Assembly (NCBI RefSeq): GCF_002799245.1 | Contig: NZ_NEQV01000001.1 | Location: forward strand, 551,000-614,999 | DNA from: Stenotrophomonas maltophilia | Lineage (GTDB): Bacteria; Pseudomonadota; Gammaproteobacteria; Xanthomonadales; Xanthomonadaceae | DNA: 64,000 nt | Reading direction: 5' to 3' | In this document: positions 1 to 8,100 of the stretch, one piece after another | Numbering within the stretch: position 1 is the stretch's first letter | Layout of the letters: each line of letters opens with the position of its first letter | The notes under the pieces: generated by a model | Told to the model about the DNA's origin: nothing | Seen by the model: the letters and a program-made list of their open reading frames with translations, nothing else | Databases searched by the model: none | Made by a program: the position numbers and the translations under genes

Positions 1-30
1 CTCGCTCAACGCGAAGTTCTGATCGCGGTC

Positions 31-410
31 TGGTGGATGCCGACCTTGGCCGGCGCTCCATCCACGCATGGCGTGGATCTACTGATCCGCGGGATTGCCG
101 GCCGTTGGCCGGCATCGCCCCGACCTGGTAGATGCCGACCTTGGTCGGCGCTCCATCCACGCATGGCGTGGATCTACTGATCCACGGGATTGCCGGCCGC
201 TGGCCGGCATCGCCCCGACCTGGTAGATGCCGACCTTGGTCGGCGCTCCATCCACGCATGGCGTGGATCTACTGATCCGCGGGATCGCCGGCCGCTGGCC
301 GGCATCGCCCCGACCTGGTAGATGCCGACCTTGGTCGGCGCTCCATCCACGCATGGCGTGGATCTACTGATCCGCGGGATTGCCGGCCAGCGGCCGGCAC
401 TACCCCGCCA
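31..410. repeat. Four tandem 95-bp REP (SMAG-type) units
   Basis: Four units begin at 31, 126, 221 and 316, so the period is exactly 95 bp. Each holds two hairpins: one with arms CCACGC/GCGTGG followed by a GTAG-type end (seen as CTAC), and one with GCCGGCC-type arms. The last unit varies near its 3' end. This matches the known GTAG-ended REP class of Stenotrophomonas maltophilia. It fills the space upstream of the first gene. Short reading frames across it are repeat artefacts. Confidence 0.9.
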
Positions 411-432
411 GGGATACAGAACGACACGCAAT

Positions 433-447
433 TGCGAGCTATTCTCA
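433..447 (+). promoter_or_regulatory. Putative Fur box upstream of the PepSY/ApbE operon
   Basis: TGCGAGCTATTCTCA matches the 7-1-7 Fur consensus (TGATAAT-N-ATTATCA) at 10 of 14 informative positions and lies 43 bp before the first start codon. Placement and sequence suggest iron repression of the five genes downstream. This is inferred from the motif only. Confidence 0.55.
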
Positions 448-490
448 TCAATGATGTAATGAGCAGTCCCCATCCGCCCCGAACCGTGCC

Positions 491-1129
491 GTGAGCCGTC
501 CTGCCCCCTCCACCGTGCAGCAGCAACAGAACCGTGGCTTCTGGCTGCGGACGCTGCACCAGTGGCACTGGATCAGCTCGGCGGTATGCCTGATCGGCAT
601 GCTGCTGTTCGCGGTGACCGGCCTGACCCTCAACCATGCCGCGAAGATCGAGGCCAAGCCCGAGGTGCAGAACCAGCACCTGGAACTGCCGGCCGGGCTG
701 CTGGGCCAGCTGGGCACGCGCGAGGACGGCAACGCGCCGATTCCGCGCCCGGCCCGGCAATGGCTGGACACGCAGTTGGGCATCGCCATTGGTGGACGCC
801 CGGCCGAGTGGTCGGCCGGGGAGATCTACCTGTCGCTGCCGCGCCCCGGTGGCGACGCCTGGCTGAGCATCGATCGCGAGACCGGCGCGGTGGAGTACGA
901 ATCGACCTCGCGCGGCGTGGTGTCCTACCTCAATGACCTGCACAAGGGCCGCAATGCCGGCCCGGCGTGGGGCTGGTTCCTGGACCTGTTCGCCGTGGCC
1001 TGCCTGGTGTTCTGCATCACCGGCCTGTTCCTGCTGCACCTGCATGCACGGCAGCGGCGCATGACCTGGCCGCTGGTCGGCCTCGGCCTGATGATCCCGC
1101 TGCTGATCGCCCTGCTGCTGATCCACTGA
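491..1129 (+). CDS. PepSY-associated TM helix membrane protein
   Basis: A 212-aa membrane protein with a GTG start. An N-terminal helix follows a HQWHW motif (about residues 19-46). A periplasmic PepSY-like middle part carries DRETGAV at about 128-134. Two further helices lie at about 160-184 and 192-211, with histidines in DLHKGR and LHLH that could bind heme. Known PepSY_TM relatives (PiuB, FpvG and FoxB types) are inner-membrane reductases that release iron from siderophores. It is the first gene of a Fur-box operon with DUF2271, DUF4198, ApbE and a flavoprotein, so a role in transmembrane electron transfer for iron reduction is inferred. Function is not proven. Confidence 0.85.
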   Translation: MSRPAPSTVQQQQNRGFWLRTLHQWHWISSAVCLIGMLLFAVTGLTLNHAAKIEAKPEVQNQHLELPAGLLGQLGTREDGNAPIPRPARQWLDTQLGIAIGGRPAEWSAGEIYLSLPRPGGDAWLSIDRETGAVEYESTSRGVVSYLNDLHKGRNAGPAWGWFLDLFAVACLVFCITGLFLLHLHARQRRMTWPLVGLGLMIPLLIALLLIH

Positions 1130-1170
1130 CTTCCACCCGTGATTTCCATCCGTTTCCCCGGAGCCGCCCC

Positions 1171-1689
1171 ATGCGCGTCACCCTGACCATCGCCCTCAGC
1201 GGCCTGCTGGCCACCTCGCCGGCCTATGCCACCACCCTCGACATCAACGTCGAAGTGCCCAAGCTCAACGTGGCCGAGTACCACCGCCCGTACGTGGCGG
1301 TGTGGCTGGAAGGCGCCGACCAGAAGGTCGCCGCCAACCTGTCGGTCTGGTACCAGCAGACCAGCAACAGCGAAGGCCACGGCACCAAGTGGCTGCCCGA
1401 CCTGCGCCAGTGGTGGCGCAAGAGCGGCCGCACCCTGCAGGTGCCGGTGGACGGCGTGACCGGTCCGACCCGCCCGGCCGGCAAGCACGCGCTGTCGTTC
1501 AACGACAAGCAGCCGGCACTGAAGCAGCTGGCCCCGGGCAACTACACCCTGGTGGTGGAAGCCGTGCGCGAAGTCGGTGGCCGTGAACTGCTGAAGATCC
1601 CCTTCACCTGGCCGGCCACCGCCGCGCAGAACGGCAAGGCGCAGGGCGCCACCGAACTGGGCCAGGTCACCCTTTCCGTCAAACCGTAA
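1171..1689 (+). CDS. DUF2271 domain periplasmic protein
   Basis: This 172-aa protein has a clear signal peptide (about residues 1-20, ending AYA). The mature part matches the DUF2271 pattern, with PYVAVWLEG near the start and a Trp-rich stretch (LPDLRQWWRKSG) in the middle. The ATG at 1171 is chosen because it begins the signal peptide; the upstream reading frame only overlaps the previous gene. DUF2271 proteins recur beside PepSY, DUF4198 and ApbE genes in proteobacteria. Their exact role is unknown; a periplasmic partner of the membrane reductase is inferred. Confidence 0.85.
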   Translation: MRVTLTIALSGLLATSPAYATTLDINVEVPKLNVAEYHRPYVAVWLEGADQKVAANLSVWYQQTSNSEGHGTKWLPDLRQWWRKSGRTLQVPVDGVTGPTRPAGKHALSFNDKQPALKQLAPGNYTLVVEAVREVGGRELLKIPFTWPATAAQNGKAQGATELGQVTLSVKP

Positions 1690-1700
1690 TCGCCTGAGCC

Positions 1701-1788
1701 GGGGTCGGATCCCTTCCGCAGGAAGGGCTCTGACCCCATCGCCATCCCCGGGGTCAGAGCCCTTTCCGTTGGAAAGGGATCCGACCCC
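1701..1788. repeat. Two adjacent GGGGTC palindromes
   Basis: Palindromes at 1701-1737 and 1750-1788 have arms of 17-18 nt starting GGGGTC and ending GACCCC, with 3-nt loops (GCA, GTT). Arms contain GGATCCCTT or AGAGCCCTTT variants. The same family recurs at 20922-21012, 33415-33455 and 47927-47966. Here it separates the DUF2271 and DUF4198 genes and may cause partial termination within the operon. Confidence 0.9.
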
Positions 1789-1808
1789 ATCCAACTGGAG
1801 TCTTCCGC

Positions 1809-2612
1809 ATGAAGCGCACGCTCGTCCTCGCCGCCGCCCTGGCCGCTGCCCTTCCCTTCTCCGCCCTGGCCCACAAGGCCTGGCTGCTGCCCTCGCAGAC
1901 CGTGATCGCCGGCAACGCGCCGTGGATCACCGTCGACGGTGCGGTCTCCAACGACCTGTTCTACTTCAACCACGTGCCGCTGCGCCTGGAATCACTGGTG
2001 ATCACCGCGCCGGATGGCAGCAGCGTGCAGCCGCAGAACGCTTCGACCGGCAAGTTCCGCAGCGTGTTCGACCTGGAACTGAAGCAGGCGGGCACCTACC
2101 GCATCGCCTCGGTCAACGACGGCCTGTTCGCCACCTACGAACAGAACGGCGAGCGCAAGCGCTGGCGCGGTACCACCGCTACCTTTGGCGAACTGCCCAA
2201 GGATGCGAAGAATCTGGAAGTGAGCCAGTCGGTGGGCCGCGTGGAGACCTTCGTCACCAACGGTGCGCCGAACGCTACCGCACTGAAGCCGACCAACCGC
2301 GGCATCGAGCTGGTCGCTGCCGGCCATCCGAACGACCTGTTCGCCGGTGAGGAGGCCACCTTCCGCGTGCTGGTCGATGGCAAGCCGACCGCCGGCCTGG
2401 AATTCGAGATCGTGCGTGGCGCCACCCGCTACCGCAACGCGCAGGACGAGCTGAAGCTGACCAGCGATGCCAACGGCGAAATCAAGGTGACCTGGCCGGA
2501 AGCCGGCATGTACTGGCTGGAAACCGGCACCGAAGACAACAAGACCTCGGTGAAGCAGGCCGCCAAGCGTCGCCTCAGCTACGTCGCCACGCTGGAAGTG
2601 CTGCCGCAGTAA
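1809..2612 (+). CDS. DUF4198 domain periplasmic protein
   Basis: A 267-aa secreted protein whose signal peptide ends ALA, so the mature protein should begin with His (HKAWLLPS). DUF4198 proteins, including NikK-type nickel-binding proteins, are periplasmic beta-rich proteins, and an exposed N-terminal His fits metal binding. The C-terminal half carries Ig-like segments ([33 protein letters not shown]). A GGAG-like ribosome site precedes ATG 1809. It sits between DUF2271 and apbE in the same direction. A metal or metal-chelate binding role in the operon is inferred. Confidence 0.85.
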   Translation: MKRTLVLAAALAAALPFSALAHKAWLLPSQTVIAGNAPWITVDGAVSNDLFYFNHVPLRLESLVITAPDGSSVQPQNASTGKFRSVFDLELKQAGTYRIASVNDGLFATYEQNGERKRWRGTTATFGELPKDAKNLEVSQSVGRVETFVTNGAPNATALKPTNRGIELVAAGHPNDLFAGEEATFRVLVDGKPTAGLEFEIVRGATRYRNAQDELKLTSDANGEIKVTWPEAGMYWLETGTEDNKTSVKQAAKRRLSYVATLEVLPQ

Positions 2613-2664
2613 CGTGGACCGCGATGCCGGGCACGCCCCGGCATCGCCGCCGCAACGCATCACC

Positions 2665-3636
2665 ATGACCGATTCCCTGCTCGACATCGCCCGCCTCGGC
2701 GGCACCACCATGGGCACCACCTGGAGCGTGTCGCTGGTCGCGCCGCGCCAGCGCGACCTGCACCCGCTGCATGCCGGCATCCAGGCGCGGCTGGACGATG
2801 TGGTCGCGCAGATGAGTACCTGGGAAACCCGCTCGAACCTCAGCCGCTACAACAGCGCCGATGCCGGCCAGTGGTGCACCCTGCCGGCCGAAACCCGCAA
2901 GGTCGTTGCCTGCGCCCAGGCCATCGCTGCCGCCAGCGACGGTGCCTTCGATCCCACCATCGGTCCGCTGGTGGCACTGTGGGGTTTCGGTGCACATGCC
3001 GGCGAACGCCGCCAGCCCAATGCCGCCACCGTGCAGGCCACGCGCGAGCGCTGCGGTTGGCAGCGCCTGCAATGGCACGGCGATGCGCTGCTGCAGCCGG
3101 GCGGACTGGAACTGGATCTGTCTGCGATCGCCAAGGGCTTCGGCGTCGATCACGTTGCCGCTTGGCTGCGCACACAGGGCATCGCTGCGGCGCTGGTCGA
3201 GGTCGGTGGCGAACTGGCCGGTTACGGCCGCAAGCCCGACGGCCATCCGTGGCGCGTGCTGGTGGAATCGGCGCCGGAAGAAGACGCGCACACCGAAACA
3301 CCACCGCGAGTGCTGGCGCTGGACGGCAAGGCGGTGGCCACCTCCGGCGATCGCTGGCACCAGTACCAGGCAGACGGTGAGGCCTACAGCCACAGCCTCG
3401 ATCCGCGTACCGGCAGGCCGGTGCGGCAGGTCGCAGCGGCGGTAACCGTGGTGGCCGACGACGCCATGCACGCCGACGCCTGGGCCACCGCACTCACCGT
3501 ACTCGGCCGCGAGCACGGCATGGCACTGGCCGAACGCGAAGGACTGGCCGCACGCTACCTGCAACGCGCCGCAGAAGGCCCGCGCGAATTCCTCAGCAGC
3601 GCCTTCCAGCGCCTGCTCGACGAGCAGCACGCATGA
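2665..3636 (+). CDS. apbE: FAD:protein FMN transferase (ApbE family)
   Basis: ApbE enzymes attach FMN from FAD to Ser/Thr of target proteins. The 323-aa product has the family motifs in order: GTTMGTTWSV near the start, FDPTIGPLVALWGFG, LSAIAKGFGVD, EVGGELAGYG, ATSGD, SHSLDPRTGRPV and a DAMHADAWATAL Mg-site region. A GTG at 2614 would add 17 residues; the ATG at 2665 gives the more usual distance to the first motif. Neither start gives a signal peptide or lipobox, although many ApbE proteins are exported. The gene overlaps the next one by 4 nt (ATGA). Confidence 0.9.
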   Translation: MTDSLLDIARLGGTTMGTTWSVSLVAPRQRDLHPLHAGIQARLDDVVAQMSTWETRSNLSRYNSADAGQWCTLPAETRKVVACAQAIAAASDGAFDPTIGPLVALWGFGAHAGERRQPNAATVQATRERCGWQRLQWHGDALLQPGGLELDLSAIAKGFGVDHVAAWLRTQGIAAALVEVGGELAGYGRKPDGHPWRVLVESAPEEDAHTETPPRVLALDGKAVATSGDRWHQYQADGEAYSHSLDPRTGRPVRQVAAAVTVVADDAMHADAWATALTVLGREHGMALAEREGLAARYLQRAAEGPREFLSSAFQRLLDEQHA

Positions 3637-5237
3637 GCACTCGGCCGTCGCGCGCATGGCTCGGCAACGCACTGGTTCTGCTCGTGCTGGCGCTGATCGG
3701 TTGCGCGTTGCTGCGCCTGCACCTCGGCGAAGCCTGGTGGCAAGGCGCGCCACCGATACGGCACTCGCAGATTGCCGGAATCGCCACGGCGCTGTACGCG
3801 CTGGCCTGCGCCGCACTGTGGTGGCGGGGTCGTCCGCGCGACGATGCTCCATCCGGTGATACCCCACCGATCCTGCTGGTCTGGTCCAGCCAGACCGGCT
3901 TCGCCCGCGAACTCGCCGAGCGCAGCGCCGAGGCCCTGCGCGGCACCGGACTGCCGGTGCGCGTGCGAGGCCTGCACGAGGTCGACGCCACGCTGCTGGC
4001 CGGCAGCCAGCGCGCGCTGTTCATCGCCAGCACCACCGGCGAAGGCGATCCGCCTGACCACGCCCTGCCGTTCCTGCGCGGCGTGATGGCCACGCCGCCG
4101 TCGCTGCAGCACCTGCACTACGGCGTGCTCGCACTGGGCGACCGCAGCTATGGCCACTTCTGCGGATTCGGCCACCAGCTCGACCAGTGGCTGCGCCAGC
4201 ACGGCGCGCATCCGCTGTTCGATGCGATCGAAGTTGACAACGCCGATCCCGCAGCACTGCGTCACTGGCAACAGCTGCTGGGACAACTCGGTGGTGGCGC
4301 CAGTGAACTGCCCGACTGGAGCCCGGCCGAATATCAGCCGTGGACGCTGCTGCAGCGCGAGCATCTGAACCCGGGCAGCCCCGGCGGTCCGGTGTATTGG
4401 TTGCGCCTGCAGCCACCGGCCGACGCAGATGCGCAGTGGCAGGCCGGCGACATCGCCGAGATCGGTCCGCAGCATGCCCGCCACAGCGCGCGCGCCTGGC
4501 TGGACGCGCAGGGCTTCGATGCAGACACGGTGCTGGATGACGGGCAGACGTTGCTGGCCCGCATCGAGCGCTCGCATCTGCCTTCGCTGGTCCCCCCGGG
4601 TGATCTATCTGCGTTGCTGGCCGCGCTGCAACCACTCCCCCATCGCGAGTATTCGATCGCGTCGGTGATGGCCGACGGCGCGGTGGAGCTGCTGCTGCGC
4701 CGCCAGCTGCGCGCCGATGGAATGCCCGGCATCGGCAGCGGCTGGCTGTGCGACCACGCCACAGCTGGCGAACCCGTGCAGCTGCGCCTGCGCCGCAACG
4801 ACAATTTCCATGGCGTCGCCGCCGATGTGCCGCTGCTGCTGATCGGCAACGGCACCGGCATCGCGGGCCTGCGCGCACACCTGCACGAACGCGCCCAGCG
4901 TGGCGCGCGCCGTACCTGGCTGCTGTTCGGTGAGCGCACCGCCGCGCACGACTTCCATTTCGGCGAAGAGCTGCAGGCGTTGCTGGCCGACGGCACGCTG
5001 GCGCGGCTGGATGCAGTATTCAGCCGCGATGGCGGTGCGCATCGCTACGTGCAGGATCGGCTGCTGGCCGAAGCGGCAACGCTGAGGCAGTGGGTGGATG
5101 AAGGTGCGACGATCCTGGTCTGCGGCAGCCTGCAGGGCATGGCCCCGGCGGTGGATGCAGTGATCGAGCAGGTGCTGGGTGTTGCGGGCAAGGAAGCGCT
5201 GCTGCTGGCCGGTCGCTACCGGCGCGATGTGTATTGA
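3633..5237 (+). CDS. Membrane-anchored flavodoxin/FAD/NADPH reductase (CysJ-like)
   Basis: This 534-aa protein resembles the sulfite reductase flavoprotein/cytochrome P450 reductase family but has two N-terminal membrane helices (about 9-32 and 46-63). Next come a flavodoxin domain (SSQTGFARELAE, STTGEGD, LALGDRSYGHFCGFG), an FAD domain with REYSIAS, and an NAD(P)H site around LIGNGTGIAGLR. It is shorter than CysJ and no cysI or cysH lies nearby, so assimilatory sulfite reduction is unlikely. Its last position in the PepSY/ApbE operon suggests it passes electrons from NADPH to the PepSY membrane protein. Confidence 0.88.
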   Translation: MSTRPSRAWLGNALVLLVLALIGCALLRLHLGEAWWQGAPPIRHSQIAGIATALYALACAALWWRGRPRDDAPSGDTPPILLVWSSQTGFARELAERSAEALRGTGLPVRVRGLHEVDATLLAGSQRALFIASTTGEGDPPDHALPFLRGVMATPPSLQHLHYGVLALGDRSYGHFCGFGHQLDQWLRQHGAHPLFDAIEVDNADPAALRHWQQLLGQLGGGASELPDWSPAEYQPWTLLQREHLNPGSPGGPVYWLRLQPPADADAQWQAGDIAEIGPQHARHSARAWLDAQGFDADTVLDDGQTLLARIERSHLPSLVPPGDLSALLAALQPLPHREYSIASVMADGAVELLLRRQLRADGMPGIGSGWLCDHATAGEPVQLRLRRNDNFHGVAADVPLLLIGNGTGIAGLRAHLHERAQRGARRTWLLFGERTAAHDFHFGEELQALLADGTLARLDAVFSRDGGAHRYVQDRLLAEAATLRQWVDEGATILVCGSLQGMAPAVDAVIEQVLGVAGKEALLLAGRYRRDVY

Positions 5238-5248
5238 GGTCGCACCAT

Positions 5249-5263
5249 CCACGCATGGCGTGG
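5249..5263. repeat. Single REP hairpin
   Basis: CCACGC-ATG-GCGTGG is followed by CTAC, the same hairpin as in the 31-410 array. It lies between the convergent flavoprotein and hutD genes and could help terminate both. Confidence 0.75.
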
Positions 5264-5273
5264 CTCTACACGG

Positions 5274-5885
5274 TCATGCCACCATCGCCACACTCACCCG
5301 GATTGCCAGCAGCTCACCGCCGCCCTGCAGTGCATGGCGCTGGCGCGCTCCGGCCGCAAGCCAGGCGGTATCGCCGGCCTGCAGGGCAGGCAAGCCGCTG
5401 TCAGCACCAAATTCGGCGTGCCCGGCCAGCAGATGCAGCGCCCAGGCCACGCCTGGTTCGCAGAAGAAGAACATCGCGCCCACCAGCGGCCGGTGCAGCA
5501 GCTCTGCCTGCAGCACATCGCGTTTCCACATCAGGTTGAAGTCGTGGGTGGTGCCATCAACCAATTCGCCGTGCAGTGCTTGCTCACCCGCAAACCGTAC
5601 CCGCCCATGCGGCGGCAGCACCTCGGCCACGCGGCCATCTTCGAAGCGCAGGCGCACGCCATTGCCCTGCAGCAGCACCAGTTCGCGCTCCACCCCGGGG
5701 AAGGCGGAGAACGCGGCGTCCTGCTCGATCTCGGCCACCGACAGGCGCAGCGCCCAGTCATCCCCCTGTGCGGGCAGGCGCAGGATCTCGCGGGTCCAGC
5801 CCAGGCCGTTGCGCCAACGTTCGCGGCGGTAGTCCAGGCTGGAGATCACCTGGCTCGGAGTGTGCAGCAGGGAGTCGATGTTCAT
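5274..5885 (-). CDS. HutD/Ves family cupin-like protein
   Basis: The 203-aa product matches HutD/Ves (PF05962): an N-terminal WRNGLGWTREI segment, WALRLSVAEI, AFSAFPGVERELVLLQGNG, and a C-terminal beta-rich half. HutD is usually linked to histidine use genes and is thought to act as a small-molecule regulator, while Ves is a cold-linked relative in E. coli. No hut genes are in the window, so the substrate is not known. It is soluble with no signal peptide. ATG at 5885; a separate transpeptidase gene ends 34 bp upstream on the same strand. Confidence 0.85.
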   Translation of the reverse strand: MNIDSLLHTPSQVISSLDYRRERWRNGLGWTREILRLPAQGDDWALRLSVAEIEQDAAFSAFPGVERELVLLQGNGVRLRFEDGRVAEVLPPHGRVRFAGEQALHGELVDGTTHDFNLMWKRDVLQAELLHRPLVGAMFFFCEPGVAWALHLLAGHAEFGADSGLPALQAGDTAWLAAGARQRHALQGGGELLAIRVSVAMVA

Positions 5886-5919
5886 CGGCGCATTGCATCA
5901 CGCCACGCGCCTGCATGCA

Positions 5920-6645
5920 TCACCGCGTGGCGAGCGTGCCCTGGCCACCGCACTCGCCGGCCAGCAGCTGCGAGTGCTTCAGCCAATCCTGGTCCGGGTA
6001 GTAAGCAAACACCATCGTGCCGCCACGCAACGCATCGATCAGCGGCCTGGCCACCGACAGCCGCACCGCAGGGCAGCCCAGGCTGCGACCGAGCCGCCCC
6101 TGCAGCTGCGCGGTGGCCGGGTTCACGTACGGCGCACCGTGGATGACGATCGCTCGATCACGCGCACGGTCGTTGAAGCCGGGCTCCAGCCCGGCCAGGC
6201 GCAGCGAATAACCGTTGCCGCCCATGTAGGTCTCCTGCGCGGTGAACGCGCCGAGACTGGACATGAAACTGCCATCGCGGTTGGAGAAGTGCTCGGTGCG
6301 GTTCTCGCCGCTGTTGCGGCCATGCGCCACCCATTCCTCGAACAGCAGGCGCTGGTGGGCCAGGTCGAACACCCACAGGCGCGGCTCGGTGGATGGCCGC
6401 GAATAGTCGATCACGCTGAGGCGGTCACCGTTGATGCCCAGCTCCGGTCGCTGCAGCGCACAGCGCATGGCGTGCGCCGCCAGCTGCAACACATGGCGAT
6501 CAGCCTTGGGCGCACTGCGCGACAGCAAGGCAGCCAGATCATCGGCACTGGTGGCAAGGGCGGGCGTCTGTGCCAGCGCCGGGGCGCTGGCCGAGGTCGC
6601 CAGCAGGCCGAACGCGGCCAGCCGGCACAGGCGGGATGCAGTCAT
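5920..6645 (-). CDS. Murein L,D-transpeptidase catalytic domain family protein
   Basis: A 241-aa exported protein (signal peptide ending ALA, about residue 25). It has the YkuD_2-type catalytic region: VFDLAHQRLLFEEWVAHGRNSG in the middle, IVIHGAPYVN and the active-site segment GRSLGCPAVR with the catalytic Cys. Such enzymes make or cut 3-3 peptide cross-links or anchor proteins in peptidoglycan. ATG at 6645 is preferred over a GTG two codons upstream. It ends 17 bp from the next transpeptidase gene, same direction, so the two probably form an operon. Confidence 0.85.
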   Translation of the reverse strand: MTASRLCRLAAFGLLATSASAPALAQTPALATSADDLAALLSRSAPKADRHVLQLAAHAMRCALQRPELGINGDRLSVIDYSRPSTEPRLWVFDLAHQRLLFEEWVAHGRNSGENRTEHFSNRDGSFMSSLGAFTAQETYMGGNGYSLRLAGLEPGFNDRARDRAIVIHGAPYVNPATAQLQGRLGRSLGCPAVRLSVARPLIDALRGGTMVFAYYPDQDWLKHSQLLAGECGGQGTLATR

Positions 6646-6662
6646 GGGCACAACAGGGGGGC

Positions 6663-7748
6663 TCAGTTGCCCTTGAGGGTGGACCCTGGCGGCTCGGATT
6701 CCAAGACCGGCTGCATTCCGGATTCAGCCGGGCTTGGGCGGACCGCCGGCAGCGAGGTCACCAGCAGGGTCGTACCCGGCACCAGCACCTGGTACAGCTG
6801 ACGGGCGAAATCGGCCGGCAGCGCCATCGGCAGCGAGGGCGTGGCCAGCAGGTCCGGCGTGGCCTGGGCGCGGTCCTGGCCCAGCAGCGGATAGGCCGTC
6901 CACTGGTGCAGGCGCTGGTTCACGTCCAGCGGGCTGGGGGTCGCGCTGTATCCCTGCCCCATCACGAACAGCGTCGTGCCCTGGAATGCCGGCAGGGCAT
7001 CGGCCTTCAACGGCGACTCGCCGATCATCACGCCATCGCGCAGCACGTACAGGCGCTGGTCGTGCAGGCTGACCAGGATACCGACCTGCCCGGCCGGCGC
7101 CGCAGTGTCATCCCACCAGGCCTGCGCCGGCGTCCCGCCCGCCGTCTCTGGCAGGGCCTGGCCGCGCGCATTGACCGGCGCCAGCACCGACGGATAGGCC
7201 AGGGTCATCGGCGAGCTCTTGGCGTCGGCCACGACCACCGTATCGCCGCGCTGGGTTTCGCTGAACAGCTTCTGCGCAAAGGCCTGTGGCAGGCGCACGC
7301 AGCCATGCGAGGCCGGATGCCCGGGCAGGCTGCCGCCATGCAGGGCGATGCCGTCCCAGGTCAGCCGCTGCATGTACGGCATCGGCGCGCTGTTGTAGAG
7401 GTTGGACTTGTGGTCCTTGTCCTTCTGCAGGATGGTGAACACACCGGTCGGTGTTTCGTGCCCGGCCTTGCCCGAGCTGATCGTGGTCAGGCCGATGGCG
7501 ATGCCGTTGCGGTAGACGTAGGCGCGCTGCTCATCGAGGCTGACCACCAGCACGATCGGGCCGGTCGGCGAGATTTCCGGATGCCACAGGTACTCGCCCG
7601 GCTTGAGGTCGGTCGGCCCGCGTACCTCGGCGGTACCGGCAGCGGCCGCCGCGGGCTTGGCAGCCGGCGTCGGCGCAGCAGCATGGGCCAGCAGCGGCAG
7701 GGCCAGTACCAGGGCGAGCATCAGGGTCGTGGGGCGGTGCGGAAGCAT
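6663..7748 (-). CDS. L,D-transpeptidase with a second, degenerate YkuD-like half
   Basis: A 361-aa exported protein with a signal peptide (to about residue 23) and an Ala/Pro linker. The first half is a YkuD domain: VSLDEQRAYVYRNG, ISSGKAGHETPTGVF, and the active site HGGSLPGHPASHGCVRLP. The second half repeats the start of the fold (VSLHDQRLYVLRDGVMIGES) and its end (LPADFARQLYQVLVPGTTLLV) but lacks any HGCxR site. The real start is ATG 7748 after a GGAAAGGA site; the open frame extends further upstream without coding character. It likely remodels peptidoglycan in the periplasm. Confidence 0.87.
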   Translation of the reverse strand: MLPHRPTTLMLALVLALPLLAHAAAPTPAAKPAAAAAGTAEVRGPTDLKPGEYLWHPEISPTGPIVLVVSLDEQRAYVYRNGIAIGLTTISSGKAGHETPTGVFTILQKDKDHKSNLYNSAPMPYMQRLTWDGIALHGGSLPGHPASHGCVRLPQAFAQKLFSETQRGDTVVVADAKSSPMTLAYPSVLAPVNARGQALPETAGGTPAQAWWDDTAAPAGQVGILVSLHDQRLYVLRDGVMIGESPLKADALPAFQGTTLFVMGQGYSATPSPLDVNQRLHQWTAYPLLGQDRAQATPDLLATPSLPMALPADFARQLYQVLVPGTTLLVTSLPAVRPSPAESGMQPVLESEPPGSTLKGN

Positions 7749-7835
7749 CCAGCGGGGGTCCTTTCCATGCGGAGCGGCCACCGTACACCATCGGCCCGTG
7801 GTGGCCGTGGCAAAACCAGGTGCCGGAAATGAAAC

Positions 7836-7869
7836 TGCCCGGCGACACAGCCATGTGTCGTACCGGGCA
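7836..7869 (-). terminator. Hairpin, likely terminator or leader structure
   Basis: Two 7-bp stem blocks (TGCCCGG/CCGGGCA and CGACACA/TGTGTCG) are separated by a TA bulge, with loop GCCA. On the minus strand the stem is followed by GTTTCATTTCC, weakly T-rich. It lies downstream of comEA and 88 bp upstream of the transpeptidase start. Confidence 0.5.
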
Positions 7870-8036
7870 ATCGTTACGTCCTTGTCGGCCTGCTGCCGCC
7901 CCCTCGCATCCTGCGCTGTGGGGGTAGCGTTGCATCCTGCACGCGGCCGCGTCTGTCCTGTTTGTATCTCAGCCCCTTCCACAGGTCTGTGATGCCACCA
8001 TCCTGGTGATTGGTGCCGCGTCCTGCGGCGGTCGGT

Positions 8037-8061
8037 GGTCACGGCCGTCCTGTCCGTGACC
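8037..8061. other. Perfect 8-bp hairpin after comEA
   Basis: GGTCACGG and CCGTGACC are separated by 9 nt. There is no T-run on either side, so it is not a classic intrinsic terminator, but it lies about 40 bp past the comEA stop and may protect the transcript end. Confidence 0.4.
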
Positions 8062-8100
8062 GGAGAACCAGCTTCCTGCCGGTTCCGACGATTCCTGCTG

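Larger units (their letters stand above)
7749..8100. other. 352-bp spacer between comEA and the L,D-transpeptidase
   Basis: No convincing gene. It contains the leader of the transpeptidase gene and two hairpins listed separately (7836-7869 and 8037-8061). Open frames here are short or lack start sites and family resemblance. Confidence 0.6.

Noticed and set aside
31..410. Tandem 95-bp and 62-bp repeats as CRISPR arrays
   Set aside because: The whole unit repeats, spacers are not unique, repeats are palindromic REPs, and no cas genes are present.
872..892. DRETGAV in the PepSY protein as an ApbE flavinylation site
   Set aside because: The motif needs a small residue and Thr after GA; DxxTGxV is common in ordinary PepSY domains.
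3633..5237. CysJ for sulfate assimilation
   Set aside because: It has N-terminal membrane helices and sits in an ApbE/PepSY operon without cysI or cysH.
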